A stretch of DNA of 64,000 nucleotides from Nocardia rosealba. GTDB lineage: Bacteria; Actinomycetota; Actinomycetes; Mycobacteriales; Mycobacteriaceae. The stretch spans positions 138,882 to 202,881 of the forward strand of contig NZ_JAIWNA010000003.1 in the NCBI RefSeq assembly GCF_020216065.1, in the 5' to 3' direction. Shown piece by piece: positions 56,918 to 64,000 of the stretch (within the stretch, counting starts at the first letter, position 1; every line of letters starts with the position of its first letter). The position numbers and the translations under genes were made by a program. Under the pieces are notes generated by a model. The model did not search any database, had not been told where the DNA came from, and was given only the letters and a program-made list of their open reading frames with translations.

Positions 56918-57100
56918 CGCGGCGAACCCGCGTGACGCTGCGCACTACTGGTGAGAGCGGATAGATTCTCATCAGGCGTCGAGTGGGCCGGTCATATCGG
57001 TCCGGGTGCCGCATGGTGAAGGATAAGCACATATCTGGTGCGTGACGGTCGCGCACCACCAGTCGCACGAGCGACGCACAGATGGAGGCGGGATCAATCG

Positions 57101-57922
57101 ATGGCTAATCCGTTCGTGAAGGCCTGGAAGTACATGATGGCCCTTTTCGACTCCAAGATCGAAGAGCATGCGGATCCGAAGGTCCAGATCCAGCAGGCGA
57201 TCGAGGAGGCGCAGCGTCAGCATCAGGCGCTGTCGCAGCAGGCGGCGTCGGTGATCGGCAACCAGCGTCAGCTGGAGATGAAGCTGAACCGCCAGCTCGA
57301 CGAGGTCGAAAAGCTCAACGCCAATGCCCGCCAGGCCGTCACCCTGGCCGATCAGGCGCAGGCCGCGGGCGACACCGAGAAGGCGATCCAGTACACCAAC
57401 GCCGCCGAGGCGTTCGCCGCCCAGCTGGTCACCGCCGAGCAGTCGGTGGAAGACCTCAAGGTGCTGCACGACCAGTCCCTGCAGGCCGCCGCACAGGCCA
57501 AGAAGGCGGTCGAGCAGAACGCGATGATGCTGCAGCAGAAGGTCGCCGAACGCACCAAGCTGCTCAGCCAGCTCGAGCAGGCCAAGATGCAGGAGCAGGT
57601 CTCGGCCTCGCTGCAGCAGATGGACTCCACCCTGTCCGCGCCCGGTTCCACCCCCAGCCTCGACGCCGTGCGCGACAAGATCGAACGCCGCTACGCCAAC
57701 GCCCTCGGTTCGGCTGAGCTGGCCCAGAACTCGGTGCAGGGCCGGATGATGGAGGTGCAGCAGGCCAGCATCCAGATGGCCGGGCACAGCAAGCTCGAGC
57801 AGATCCGTGCCTCCATGCGCGGCGATGCCCTGCCCACCGGGAACAACGCGGCCATCGACCCGGCCACGCAGCAGCCCGCGGCGCCGCAGATCAACAAGGG
57901 TGGCCAGGCGGCTCAGCAGTAG
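57101..57922 (+). CDS. pspA: PspA/IM30-family envelope-stress protein (35 kDa antigen)
   Basis: A 273-residue coiled-coil protein: an N-terminal amphipathic helix ([22 protein letters not shown]), long heptad coils through residue 225 with Gln-rich repeats, and a short Pro/Gln-rich tail. PspA oligomers bind stressed membranes. It corresponds to the 35 kDa alanine-rich antigen Rv2744c. ATG 57101 follows GGAGG by 11 bases and matches the family start. The PspM-like gene follows 137 bp later. Confidence 0.95.
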   Translation: MANPFVKAWKYMMALFDSKIEEHADPKVQIQQAIEEAQRQHQALSQQAASVIGNQRQLEMKLNRQLDEVEKLNANARQAVTLADQAQAAGDTEKAIQYTNAAEAFAAQLVTAEQSVEDLKVLHDQSLQAAAQAKKAVEQNAMMLQQKVAERTKLLSQLEQAKMQEQVSASLQQMDSTLSAPGSTPSLDAVRDKIERRYANALGSAELAQNSVQGRMMEVQQASIQMAGHSKLEQIRASMRGDALPTGNNAAIDPATQQPAAPQINKGGQAAQQ

Positions 57923-58059
57923 TCACGCCACCTCGGGCCGTCGGCCGACGCTCGATACTCGCGCCCGTCGCGGGCGTCGAACGCCGACCGGCGGCCCGGC
58001 CCTGTTCAGGGTGAGGTTGTCGTACCCGCGTGGCACTCTGGGTAGGTGGAAGGATCACG

Positions 58060-58926
58060 ATGAGCGGCAGAACGCGGCGCGACCGGATCGAGGTCGCCGA
58101 TCCGATGGCGGTTGTGCAGTCGACGATGAACGGCGGGGTTCCGGCGACACTGCGCGGAGTGGGCGAGCAGGCGCTCGTCGCGGTGCGGCGCTGGGCCGAC
58201 CCCCGCGAGCGTGAGTTGCGGCGTCGCCGCCGGATGCGCAGGCGCAGTTTCCAGCTGGGTACGGCTTCGGGGATCACGACGGTCGGCGCGGTGGGGTTGG
58301 CCGTGGTGTCGGCGCCGGCGTGGGCGGTGGTCGTCATCGGTGGTGGGGCAGTGGCTTTCGTGACCGGCGCCGCGGTGAATGCGCGGCGGTATCTGCGCAC
58401 CCGCAGTCAGCCGTTGCCGCAGGCGACCTTCGTGCCACGCAAATCACCGGGACTGCGGTCGGCGGCCCGGTCGCCGATCCAGCGGCTGATCCGCGCCGAA
58501 CGCGCGCTGCACGGACTCGGTTCCCAGATCGCGCGCACCAGGCGCCTCCCCGAGGACGAGTTGCGCGATCTGCTCGCTACGGCGAACTCCGGCGCCGCGG
58601 CCCTGCACGCGCTGGCCGCCGACGTGGTCGCCATGGAACAGGCCGCCGACACAGTGGGTCGGGCGAACCCGGAGACGGTGTCGGCGTTGAAGACCACGGT
58701 CACCGCCGTGCTCGCGCGCCTGGAAACCGGCGTCGTGGAATACGAACAGCTCGTCGCGGCGGCCGCCCGCATCCTGGCCGTCCCGGAGGACACCGTCGTC
58801 GCCTACCAGTTCAACGGCATCGTCGCCGACCTGCGCGAAGCCGCCGACCGCCTCGACGGCTGGGCGCAGGCCCTCACCGAGATGGCCGACGGACCCGGCT
58901 TGTCGTCGCCCGATCTTCCCCGCTGA
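58060..58926 (+). CDS. pspM: PspM-like membrane protein (Rv2743c family)
   Basis: A 288-residue protein with a basic cluster (RERELRRRRRMRRRSF) before two membrane helices (about residues 68-108), and a C-terminal helical domain. Rv2743c/PspM anchors PspA to the membrane in mycobacteria. ATG 58060 has GGAAGGA upstream. The next gene in M. tuberculosis, Rv2742c (PspN), is missing: a convergent esterase follows instead. Confidence 0.85.
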   Translation: MSGRTRRDRIEVADPMAVVQSTMNGGVPATLRGVGEQALVAVRRWADPRERELRRRRRMRRRSFQLGTASGITTVGAVGLAVVSAPAWAVVVIGGGAVAFVTGAAVNARRYLRTRSQPLPQATFVPRKSPGLRSAARSPIQRLIRAERALHGLGSQIARTRRLPEDELRDLLATANSGAAALHALAADVVAMEQAADTVGRANPETVSALKTTVTAVLARLETGVVEYEQLVAAAARILAVPEDTVVAYQFNGIVADLREAADRLDGWAQALTEMADGPGLSSPDLPR

Positions 58927-59014
58927 AATCTCGCCCGTACGGATCCCATACTCGCGCAGCGGGTATCCCGGGTCGGGCGGCCCGACTCGACAGACCTGCC
59001 GAGCAGTCCGGTTC

Positions 59015-60505
59015 TCAGGAGCGAATCGCCTGACGGAGGGCGGCTAGCTCCTCGGCGCGCGGATTGTCGACCGTGGACGACGCGGGGTGGTCGAAGATGC
59101 GGACGTTCTTCTCTGCCGGAGTGAACGCCGACCAGCCCGTGCTGCCATGTGTGGCGAAAGAGACCCAGGCTGCGTGGATTTCGTCGGCCAGCGGCTGCGG
59201 CGGGGTCGGCCCGGTGAGGGTGTGGGCGTTGTCCACGGCGTCGAAGACGAACGGGACTTCCAGCACATGGCAGGCGCCGAGGCCGGGCAGTGCTGTGGGC
59301 CAAGCGAACTCGTAGACGTAGGTCGCCGCGGTGGCGGCATTGGTTTCGGCGAGGTCCATGGTGCCCGCGCGGAAACACCAGTCGGTGAGGATCGCGTTGA
59401 AGATCTCGGCCGGTGCGGCATCGGGGCGTTGCCGCGAATAGGTGTGTGCCACCGACGGATCGATGCCGTAGCGGGCCAGCACGAACGGCAAGCTGTCGGC
59501 ATCGACGCCCGCGGTGATCCCGGTGGGCACCGTGAAGAAGCGGAATTCGTCGGCGGTGGTGCCCGCGACGAGCGGAACCCGGCGCTGCGGGTTGGCCGCG
59601 AGTACCTCGGTGGGGGTGCCCTCGACGACATCCCCGTCGACCACCGGGAACAGGCTCATGATGCCCAGGCCGCGCTCGACCACCGAGGTGCCCCACCGTT
59701 GGGGGTCGGGGTCGGTCATCAGCGCGAGCGCGACGGCGTTCTGCGCCGAGCACAAGTCGGCCGGACCGAGTGCACCGAAATCCGCCGCGGTGGGTGTGAT
59801 TCCGAGGTGTCCGGCCAGCGCGGCCGAAACCAGGCGCGCGTCGTCGGCTTCGGCGGCGACGGATCCGTTGCCGCTCTGCACGATCGCCCGGCGGAACAGT
59901 CCCGCCGACTGCGGCGCCGCCATCAGCGCGGCCACACTCATACCGCCCGCGGACTCCCCGAAGATCGTCACATTGTCCGGGTCGCCACCGAAGGCGGCGA
60001 TGTTGTCCCGCACCCAGCGCAGCGCGCAGAGCTGGTCGTGCAGGCCACGATTCGACGGCGCGCCGTCGAGCTCCGCGAATCCGGAGATCCCCAGGCGGTA
60101 GTTGATCGACACCATGACCACTCCGTCGCGCGCGAACGCGGTGCCGTCGTAGATCCGGCGGGCGTTGGACCCGCGCACGAACGCGCCGCCATGAATCCAC
60201 ACCAGCACCGGCAGGCCCGCACCGCCCATATCGGGTGTCCAGACATTGAGGTTGAGGTAGTCGTCGCCAGGGATGCCGTCGCTGCCGATCAGGGCGTGGA
60301 TCGGCGCGGGATACGGCGACTGCGCGCACGTCGGGCCCATACTCGCCGCCTCGCGCACCCCCTCCCAGCGCTCCACCGGTTCGGGCAACCGGAACCGTCG
60401 CGGCCCCACCGGCGCCGCCGCGTACGGCACACCGAGGAACCGGGTGACGCCGCCTTCGGTCGTGCCCCGGATCGCGCCGCCGGTAATCGTGACGATCGGT
60501 TCCAT
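59015..60505 (-). CDS. Type B carboxylesterase
   Basis: A 496-residue esterase of the COesterase family. The oxyanion motif is HGGAFVRGSN near residue 108, the catalytic Ser lies in GESAGGMS near residue 188, and a candidate catalytic His is in CHVLEVPFVFD near residue 403, with Glu between. Cleaves ester bonds of unknown substrates. ATG 60505 has GGAGGA upstream. No signal peptide is visible, so it is likely cytoplasmic. It is unlinked to the psp genes by function. Confidence 0.92.
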   Translation of the reverse strand: MEPIVTITGGAIRGTTEGGVTRFLGVPYAAAPVGPRRFRLPEPVERWEGVREAASMGPTCAQSPYPAPIHALIGSDGIPGDDYLNLNVWTPDMGGAGLPVLVWIHGGAFVRGSNARRIYDGTAFARDGVVMVSINYRLGISGFAELDGAPSNRGLHDQLCALRWVRDNIAAFGGDPDNVTIFGESAGGMSVAALMAAPQSAGLFRRAIVQSGNGSVAAEADDARLVSAALAGHLGITPTAADFGALGPADLCSAQNAVALALMTDPDPQRWGTSVVERGLGIMSLFPVVDGDVVEGTPTEVLAANPQRRVPLVAGTTADEFRFFTVPTGITAGVDADSLPFVLARYGIDPSVAHTYSRQRPDAAPAEIFNAILTDWCFRAGTMDLAETNAATAATYVYEFAWPTALPGLGACHVLEVPFVFDAVDNAHTLTGPTPPQPLADEIHAAWVSFATHGSTGWSAFTPAEKNVRIFDHPASSTVDNPRAEELAALRQAIRS

Positions 60506-60561
60506 CGGTCCTCCTCGCAGTCGAACCCGATTATGGACGCTTGTCCGGTTCGGCGGGGCGC

Positions 60562-61257
60562 TTATGGAACCAAGGGCCCGGCGAGGACGCGCAGCCCGGC
60601 GGCACGGTCGCCGTCCCAGCGCAGACCCTGGTCGTCGGGCGAAATGCGAGCCCACAGCGCGAGCAGCAGATCCGACGCCGTACCCGCCAGCTCGGCGACC
60701 GGTTCGCCCGGACCGTAGGTCCAGAAGCGATCGGTGTCGGTGGTACGAATGCGCAGCGCCACATCCGGTTCGGTGGCCAGGCCGCGGTGGACCATCCGGG
60801 GTGCGAACAGCTCGAAGACCTCATCGATGCCGTCCTCGGCGATCGCCCGCTCGAACGGCTCGGCCTTCCCGAGCGCGTGCTGACCGTCCCACCGGTGCAT
60901 CAGCGTCTCGTGGGCGCGGCGACGGCGCCAGAAGCCGACCGTGCGAGGCATGGCACTGGTGAAGGTCCACGCTTCCTGTTCGGGATCGGCCGACAGAGTC
61001 GCGGCGAGGGCGTCGGCGGACTCGTCGTACCACTTGCGCAGGGCCGCAGGATTTTTCGGCGCCGGCCGGCCGTCGTCGTCGCCACGAAGCTCGGTGACGG
61101 CGGTGACCACCCACTGATTACCCCGACCCATGTGATCGACCAGATCGTAGAAGGTCCAGTCGCCGCAGGTCGTAACGGGTGCACTGAGATCGACGTCGTC
61201 GGTGATCAGCTCGCCGAACGTGGTGAGTTCGGTACGCAGCAGAGCCAGGTAGTTCAT
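60562..61257 (-). CDS. Mycothiol-dependent maleylpyruvate isomerase/DinB-like protein
   Basis: A 231-residue protein of the TIGR03083/MDMPI family: CGDWTFYDLVDHMGRGNQW near residues 31-49 (metal-binding His), WRRRRAHETLMHRWDGQHALG near residue 113 (His ligands) and a C-terminal SCP2-like or MDMPI_C region. These enzymes use mycothiol, the actinobacterial thiol, to handle electrophiles. The substrate is unknown. It is 56 bp upstream of the esterase in the same direction, so it may be cotranscribed. Confidence 0.83.
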   Translation of the reverse strand: MNYLALLRTELTTFGELITDDVDLSAPVTTCGDWTFYDLVDHMGRGNQWVVTAVTELRGDDDGRPAPKNPAALRKWYDESADALAATLSADPEQEAWTFTSAMPRTVGFWRRRRAHETLMHRWDGQHALGKAEPFERAIAEDGIDEVFELFAPRMVHRGLATEPDVALRIRTTDTDRFWTYGPGEPVAELAGTASDLLLALWARISPDDQGLRWDGDRAAGLRVLAGPLVP

Positions 61258-61411
61258 GGATTTACGGTAGATGGCGATGGCGCGAGTCTCGGGGTGAACC
61301 CTGATCTCTACCCGGATATCCGCGCTGACCTGGTGATTTACGCCCCCGGCGGTGGCAGCATCGAAGGTGTCGATCGCGGCTGTGCGGTCGCGGACACCGA
61401 GGAGTCACATC

Positions 61412-61588
61412 ATGGTTTTCAAGGTCATCGGCATCGTCGTCGTAGCGGTCATCGCGTTCTGGATCATCGGGGCGATCCTCGAGGCGGTGCTGCCGATTCT
61501 GGTGCTCGCCGCGATCGGCACCGGGCTGTACCTGCTGTACAAGGCGGTGACGGGGTCGGGCGACAAGACGCCGGTCAGCAAGATCTAG
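61412..61588 (+). CDS. Small membrane protein (58 residues)
   Basis: A 58-residue hydrophobic protein with two tightly spaced membrane helices (IGIVVVAVIAFWIIGAIL and VLPILVLAAIGTGLYLLY) and a Ser/Lys-rich tail. GAGGAG lies before the ATG, so it is translated well in theory. Similar unnamed two-helix proteins are common in actinobacteria; function unknown. It lies 7 bp before the deacetylase gene and could be cotranscribed. Confidence 0.78.
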   Translation: MVFKVIGIVVVAVIAFWIIGAILEAVLPILVLAAIGTGLYLLYKAVTGSGDKTPVSKI

Positions 61589-61595
61589 CCCTAGC

Positions 61596-62315
61596 ATGGG
61601 CGGGGTGGAACAGCTACCCGAGGATTGGCAGCGCGGACTCGTGATCGTCGCGCATCCGGACGACATCGAATACGGTGCGGCGGCGGCGGTCGCGCGATGG
61701 ACGAAGCAGGGCAAGGACATTCGCTATCTGCTGGTCACCCGAGGCGAGGCCGGGATCGCGGGTGTGCCGCCCGCGCAGGCGGCGCCGTTGCGGGAGTCCG
61801 AGGAGATCGCGGGCGCCCGCGAAGTGGGCGTGCACACCGTGGAATTCCTCGACTACCCCGACGGGCGCATCGAGGAGGGGTTGCCGCTGCGCCGCGACCT
61901 GGCCGCCGCGATCCGCAGGCACCGCCCCGAGATGGTCGTGCTGTTCAATTTCGGCGACACCTGGGCGCCCGGCTTCGTGAACAGTGCCGATCACCGGGCC
62001 GTCGGACGCTCGGCGATGGACGCGATCTCCGACGCGGGCAATGAATGGATCTTCCCCGAGATCGCCGATCTGGCACCGTGGTCCGCGCGCTGGGCCGCCG
62101 TGGTCGGCCCGGTCGCCACCCACGCGGTGGACGTGAGTGATCAGCTGGACAAGGCACGGGCCAGCCTGGCCGCGCATCGGCGCTATCTGCAGGTGCTGAA
62201 CCCGGCCCCGGTGGAAGAACAGGTCGACGAGATCGTGGCGATGGCCACGGGTCCCAAGGACGGCTTTCCCGCCGCGCACGCAGTCGGTTTCGAGCTGTTC
62301 ACCTTCGCAGGCTGA
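61596..62315 (+). CDS. PIG-L family deacetylase
   Basis: A 239-residue LmbE/PIG-L deacetylase. The zinc motif AHPDDIEYGAAAAVA is near residue 19, and the third ligand His lies in SADHRAVG near residue 129. Relatives include the mycothiol enzymes MshB and Mca, so it may act on a GlcNAc-inositol or thiol conjugate; the length and motif spacing do not decide. GTG 61605 is an alternative start. It lies in a conserved neighbourhood and is not obviously part of the polyketide island. Confidence 0.87.
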   Translation: MGGVEQLPEDWQRGLVIVAHPDDIEYGAAAAVARWTKQGKDIRYLLVTRGEAGIAGVPPAQAAPLRESEEIAGAREVGVHTVEFLDYPDGRIEEGLPLRRDLAAAIRRHRPEMVVLFNFGDTWAPGFVNSADHRAVGRSAMDAISDAGNEWIFPEIADLAPWSARWAAVVGPVATHAVDVSDQLDKARASLAAHRRYLQVLNPAPVEEQVDEIVAMATGPKDGFPAAHAVGFELFTFAG

Positions 62316-62446
62316 GCGCACGCCGGACTCGGTGACGCCACCCGATTGTCTTGGGCGCGTGGGCGGGTCGGCCCGGCATCGGCCGATGTGGGCTGTGTCG
62401 ACGGGGTCACGACCGTGCGTCCTGCGGATATGGCATGGTGAGGCGC

Positions 62447-63601
62447 ATGCGAGTAGCTGTGGTAGCCGGGCCCGACCCAGGGCATGCGTTTCCCGCGATC
62501 GCGTTGTGTCTGCGGTTGCTGGACGCCGGAGACGAGCCGGTGTTGTTCACCGGTCCCCGGTGGCTCGACGCGGCGCGGGCCGCGGGCATCGGTGTGCGCA
62601 AACTCAAAGGGCTCGCGCCGCGCCCGGCTGACGACGACACCGACGCGGGTGCCCGCATCCACGAACGCGCCGCCTATATCGCCACCGAGAACCTGCCCGA
62701 ACTCGGTGCCATGCTGCCCGACCTGGTCGTCTCCGATGTGCTCACCGCCGGCGGCGGTCTCGCGGCCGAACGCCTCGGCGTGCCATGGGTGGAGCTGTCA
62801 CCGCACCCGCTGTACCTTCCGTCGAAAGGTCTGCCGCCGATCGGGAGTGGCCTGGCACCGGGCGAGGGAGTGCGCGGCCGATTGCGCGACACCGTACTGC
62901 GCACCATGACCGACCGCGCGGTGCGGGCCGGTGAGCGGCAGCGTTCGGCGGCGCGGGTGAAAATCGGGCTGCCCGCCGAGGACCCGGGCCCCGCCGCCCG
63001 CCTCATCGCCACGCTGCCCGCCCTCGAGCTCCCACGACCCGATTGGCCCGCCGACACCTACGTCGTCGGCCCGCTGCTCTGGGAACCCACCGATGCCGTG
63101 CTCGAACTGCCACCCGGCGACGAACCACTGGTGATGGTCGCCCCGTCCACCGCCCACACCGGGGTGGCGGGCATGGCCGAGACGGTGCTCGACGGCCTGT
63201 CCGGACTCGGTGTGCGCGCAGCGGTTTCGATGCTCGACACCCCACCGGCAGACCTGCCCGCCTGGGCGACGGCAGGTCTGGGCCGCCAGGACGAACTGCT
63301 CACCCACGCCGCGGTGGTCGTCGGCGGGGGCGGGCACGGGTTGCTCGCGAAATCACTCTCCGCCGGGGTGCCGGTGGTGACCGTGCCCGGCGGCGGTGAC
63401 CAGTGGGAGTTGGCCAATCGTGCGGTGCGCCAGGGCAGTTCGCTGCTGATCCGGCCGCTCACCCCGGACGCCGTCGCCGCGGCCGTGCGGCAGGTCCTCG
63501 ACGACAAGGCGTTCGCCGCCGCCGCGCGCCGGGCCGCGGACGGCCTGGACGAGGTCGCCGACCCGGTCGAGATCTGTCATCGCATCGGGGCCACGGTCTG
63601 A
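62447..63601 (+). CDS. MGT-type glycosyltransferase (Rv2739c-like)
   Basis: A 384-residue GT-B glycosyltransferase. The N-terminal MRVAVVAGPDPGHAFPAIAL resembles UDP-glucosyl/MGT enzymes, and the C-terminal nucleotide-binding region has VVVGGGGHGLLAKSLSAGVPVVTVPGGGDQWELANRAV. It glycosylates a small molecule or lipid, substrate unknown. It corresponds to Rv2739c, which lies beside DUF3046 and near recA in M. tuberculosis. ATG 62447 has GTGAGG upstream. Confidence 0.88.
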   Translation: MRVAVVAGPDPGHAFPAIALCLRLLDAGDEPVLFTGPRWLDAARAAGIGVRKLKGLAPRPADDDTDAGARIHERAAYIATENLPELGAMLPDLVVSDVLTAGGGLAAERLGVPWVELSPHPLYLPSKGLPPIGSGLAPGEGVRGRLRDTVLRTMTDRAVRAGERQRSAARVKIGLPAEDPGPAARLIATLPALELPRPDWPADTYVVGPLLWEPTDAVLELPPGDEPLVMVAPSTAHTGVAGMAETVLDGLSGLGVRAAVSMLDTPPADLPAWATAGLGRQDELLTHAAVVVGGGGHGLLAKSLSAGVPVVTVPGGGDQWELANRAVRQGSSLLIRPLTPDAVAAAVRQVLDDKAFAAAARRAADGLDEVADPVEICHRIGATV

Positions 63602-63699
63602 GGAACCTGCCGGCCTCACAACGGCCGCGCCCTCGGTTGACCCGTGGCACTGGACCGGCGTCCTGACAGGTGCGCGACAGCGCGAGTATCTTGGGCAAG

Positions 63700-63891
63700 G
63701 TGCGGTTGACCGAATTCCAGGAGCTGATGCACACCGAGTTCGGCGTTGCGCGCGCCGACGCCATGCTGGCCGATCACGTCCTTCCGGCCTTCGGGATGAC
63801 CGGTGCGGCCGCGATCGACGCGGGAGTCGACCCGCGCGAGGTGTGGCGGGCGCTGTGTGCCGACTTCGACGTCCCCAGAAACCGGTGGTGA
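63700..63891 (+). CDS. DUF3046 protein (Rv2738c-like)
   Basis: A 63-residue protein of the small actinobacterial DUF3046 family: VRLTEFQELMHTEFGVARAD at the start, the centre DHVLPAFGMTGAAAIDAGVD and the end REVWRALCADFDVPRNRW. GTG 63700 gives the family length. In mycobacteria it lies just upstream of recA-recX. Function unknown; conserved in Corynebacteriales. Confidence 0.92.
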   Translation: MRLTEFQELMHTEFGVARADAMLADHVLPAFGMTGAAAIDAGVDPREVWRALCADFDVPRNRW

Positions 63892-63898
63892 CCAGACT

Positions 63899-64000
63899 AT
63901 GTCCGTGACAGCGCAGAACTCGTCGGCACGTCCTTACCGGTTCGACGAACGATTGCGGATGATCCCGGTCGACGCCGAATCCCTCGCCGCCCGTGTCGCC
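63899..64000 (+). CDS. Start of an unidentified protein, cut by the window end
   Basis: An open frame from ATG 63899 to the window end encodes MSVTAQNSSARPYRFDERLR and more. It does not resemble the start of RecA, the gene expected here in mycobacteria. GGTGG lies before the ATG. With only 34 codons no family can be given. Confidence 0.4.
   Translation, partial: MSVTAQNSSARPYRFDERLRMIPVDAESLAARVA

Overview
The window reads as chromosomal DNA of a high-GC actinobacterium, most likely a Nocardia or close relative. The basis is GC-rich third codon positions, GTG/TTG starts, and a backbone that follows the mycobacterial/nocardial order pepR, dapB, dapA, rnj, ftsK, pgsA, cinA, clgR, pspA, pspM and DUF3046 (the Rv2782c to Rv2738c order in M. 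tuberculosis). This placement comes from remembered synteny, not from a database search.

Region 1 (1-8.8 kb) holds the 3' end of a non-ribosomal peptide synthetase: A(partial)-PCP-C-A-PCP-C-A-PCP-TE. Specificity residues read by eye suggest Ser, an unrecognised residue, and Gln, followed by thioesterase release. The backbone gene pepR (M16 protease) follows.

Region 2 (10.3-38 kb) is accessory DNA between pepR and dapB. Its core is a 13-gene leftward run (27.06 to 13.36 kb), nearly all joined by 4-bp overlaps or short gaps. It encodes a ketoreductase, an enlarged ACP, two hot-dog dehydratase-like proteins, an active ketosynthase (KS), a catalytically dead KS, one polypeptide that fuses an active KS to a dead KS (chain-length factor), a KASIII-like protein lacking the usual His and Asn, an alpha/beta hydrolase, a complete E. 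coli-type acetyl-CoA carboxylase (AccD-AccA fusion, AccB, AccC) and a flavin monooxygenase. A malonyl-CoA:ACP transacylase runs divergently from a palindrome-rich 490-bp spacer, and a PadR-type regulator sits beyond it. No ER domain and no starter-unit ligase are visible, so the set looks like a highly reducing type II PKS making a polyene-like acyl chain with its own malonyl-CoA supply. I cannot match it to a named product, and it is the best candidate for an undescribed system here. It is flanked by two ABC exporters, one with a histidine kinase that has no adjacent regulator, the other with a response regulator that has no adjacent kinase.

Region 3 (32.9-39.3 kb) holds two tandem paralogous TPR/membrane/proline-rich proteins, an ArsR-MFS divergent pair, a VOC protein that apparently starts at CTG, and a zinc alcohol dehydrogenase.

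Region 4 (39.3-64 kb) is the conserved backbone: lysine/diaminopimelate synthesis (dapB, dapA), a regulator-kinase-pseudokinase operon, a YcaQ-like DNA glycosylase, RNase J, FtsK, TerC, PgsA, CinA, and the ClgR-PspA-PspM envelope-stress genes. It ends with a carboxylesterase, a mycothiol-type enzyme, a PIG-L deacetylase, a glycosyltransferase and DUF3046. Three strong hairpins separate convergent genes. I saw no tRNA, rRNA, IS element, prophage or CRISPR array.
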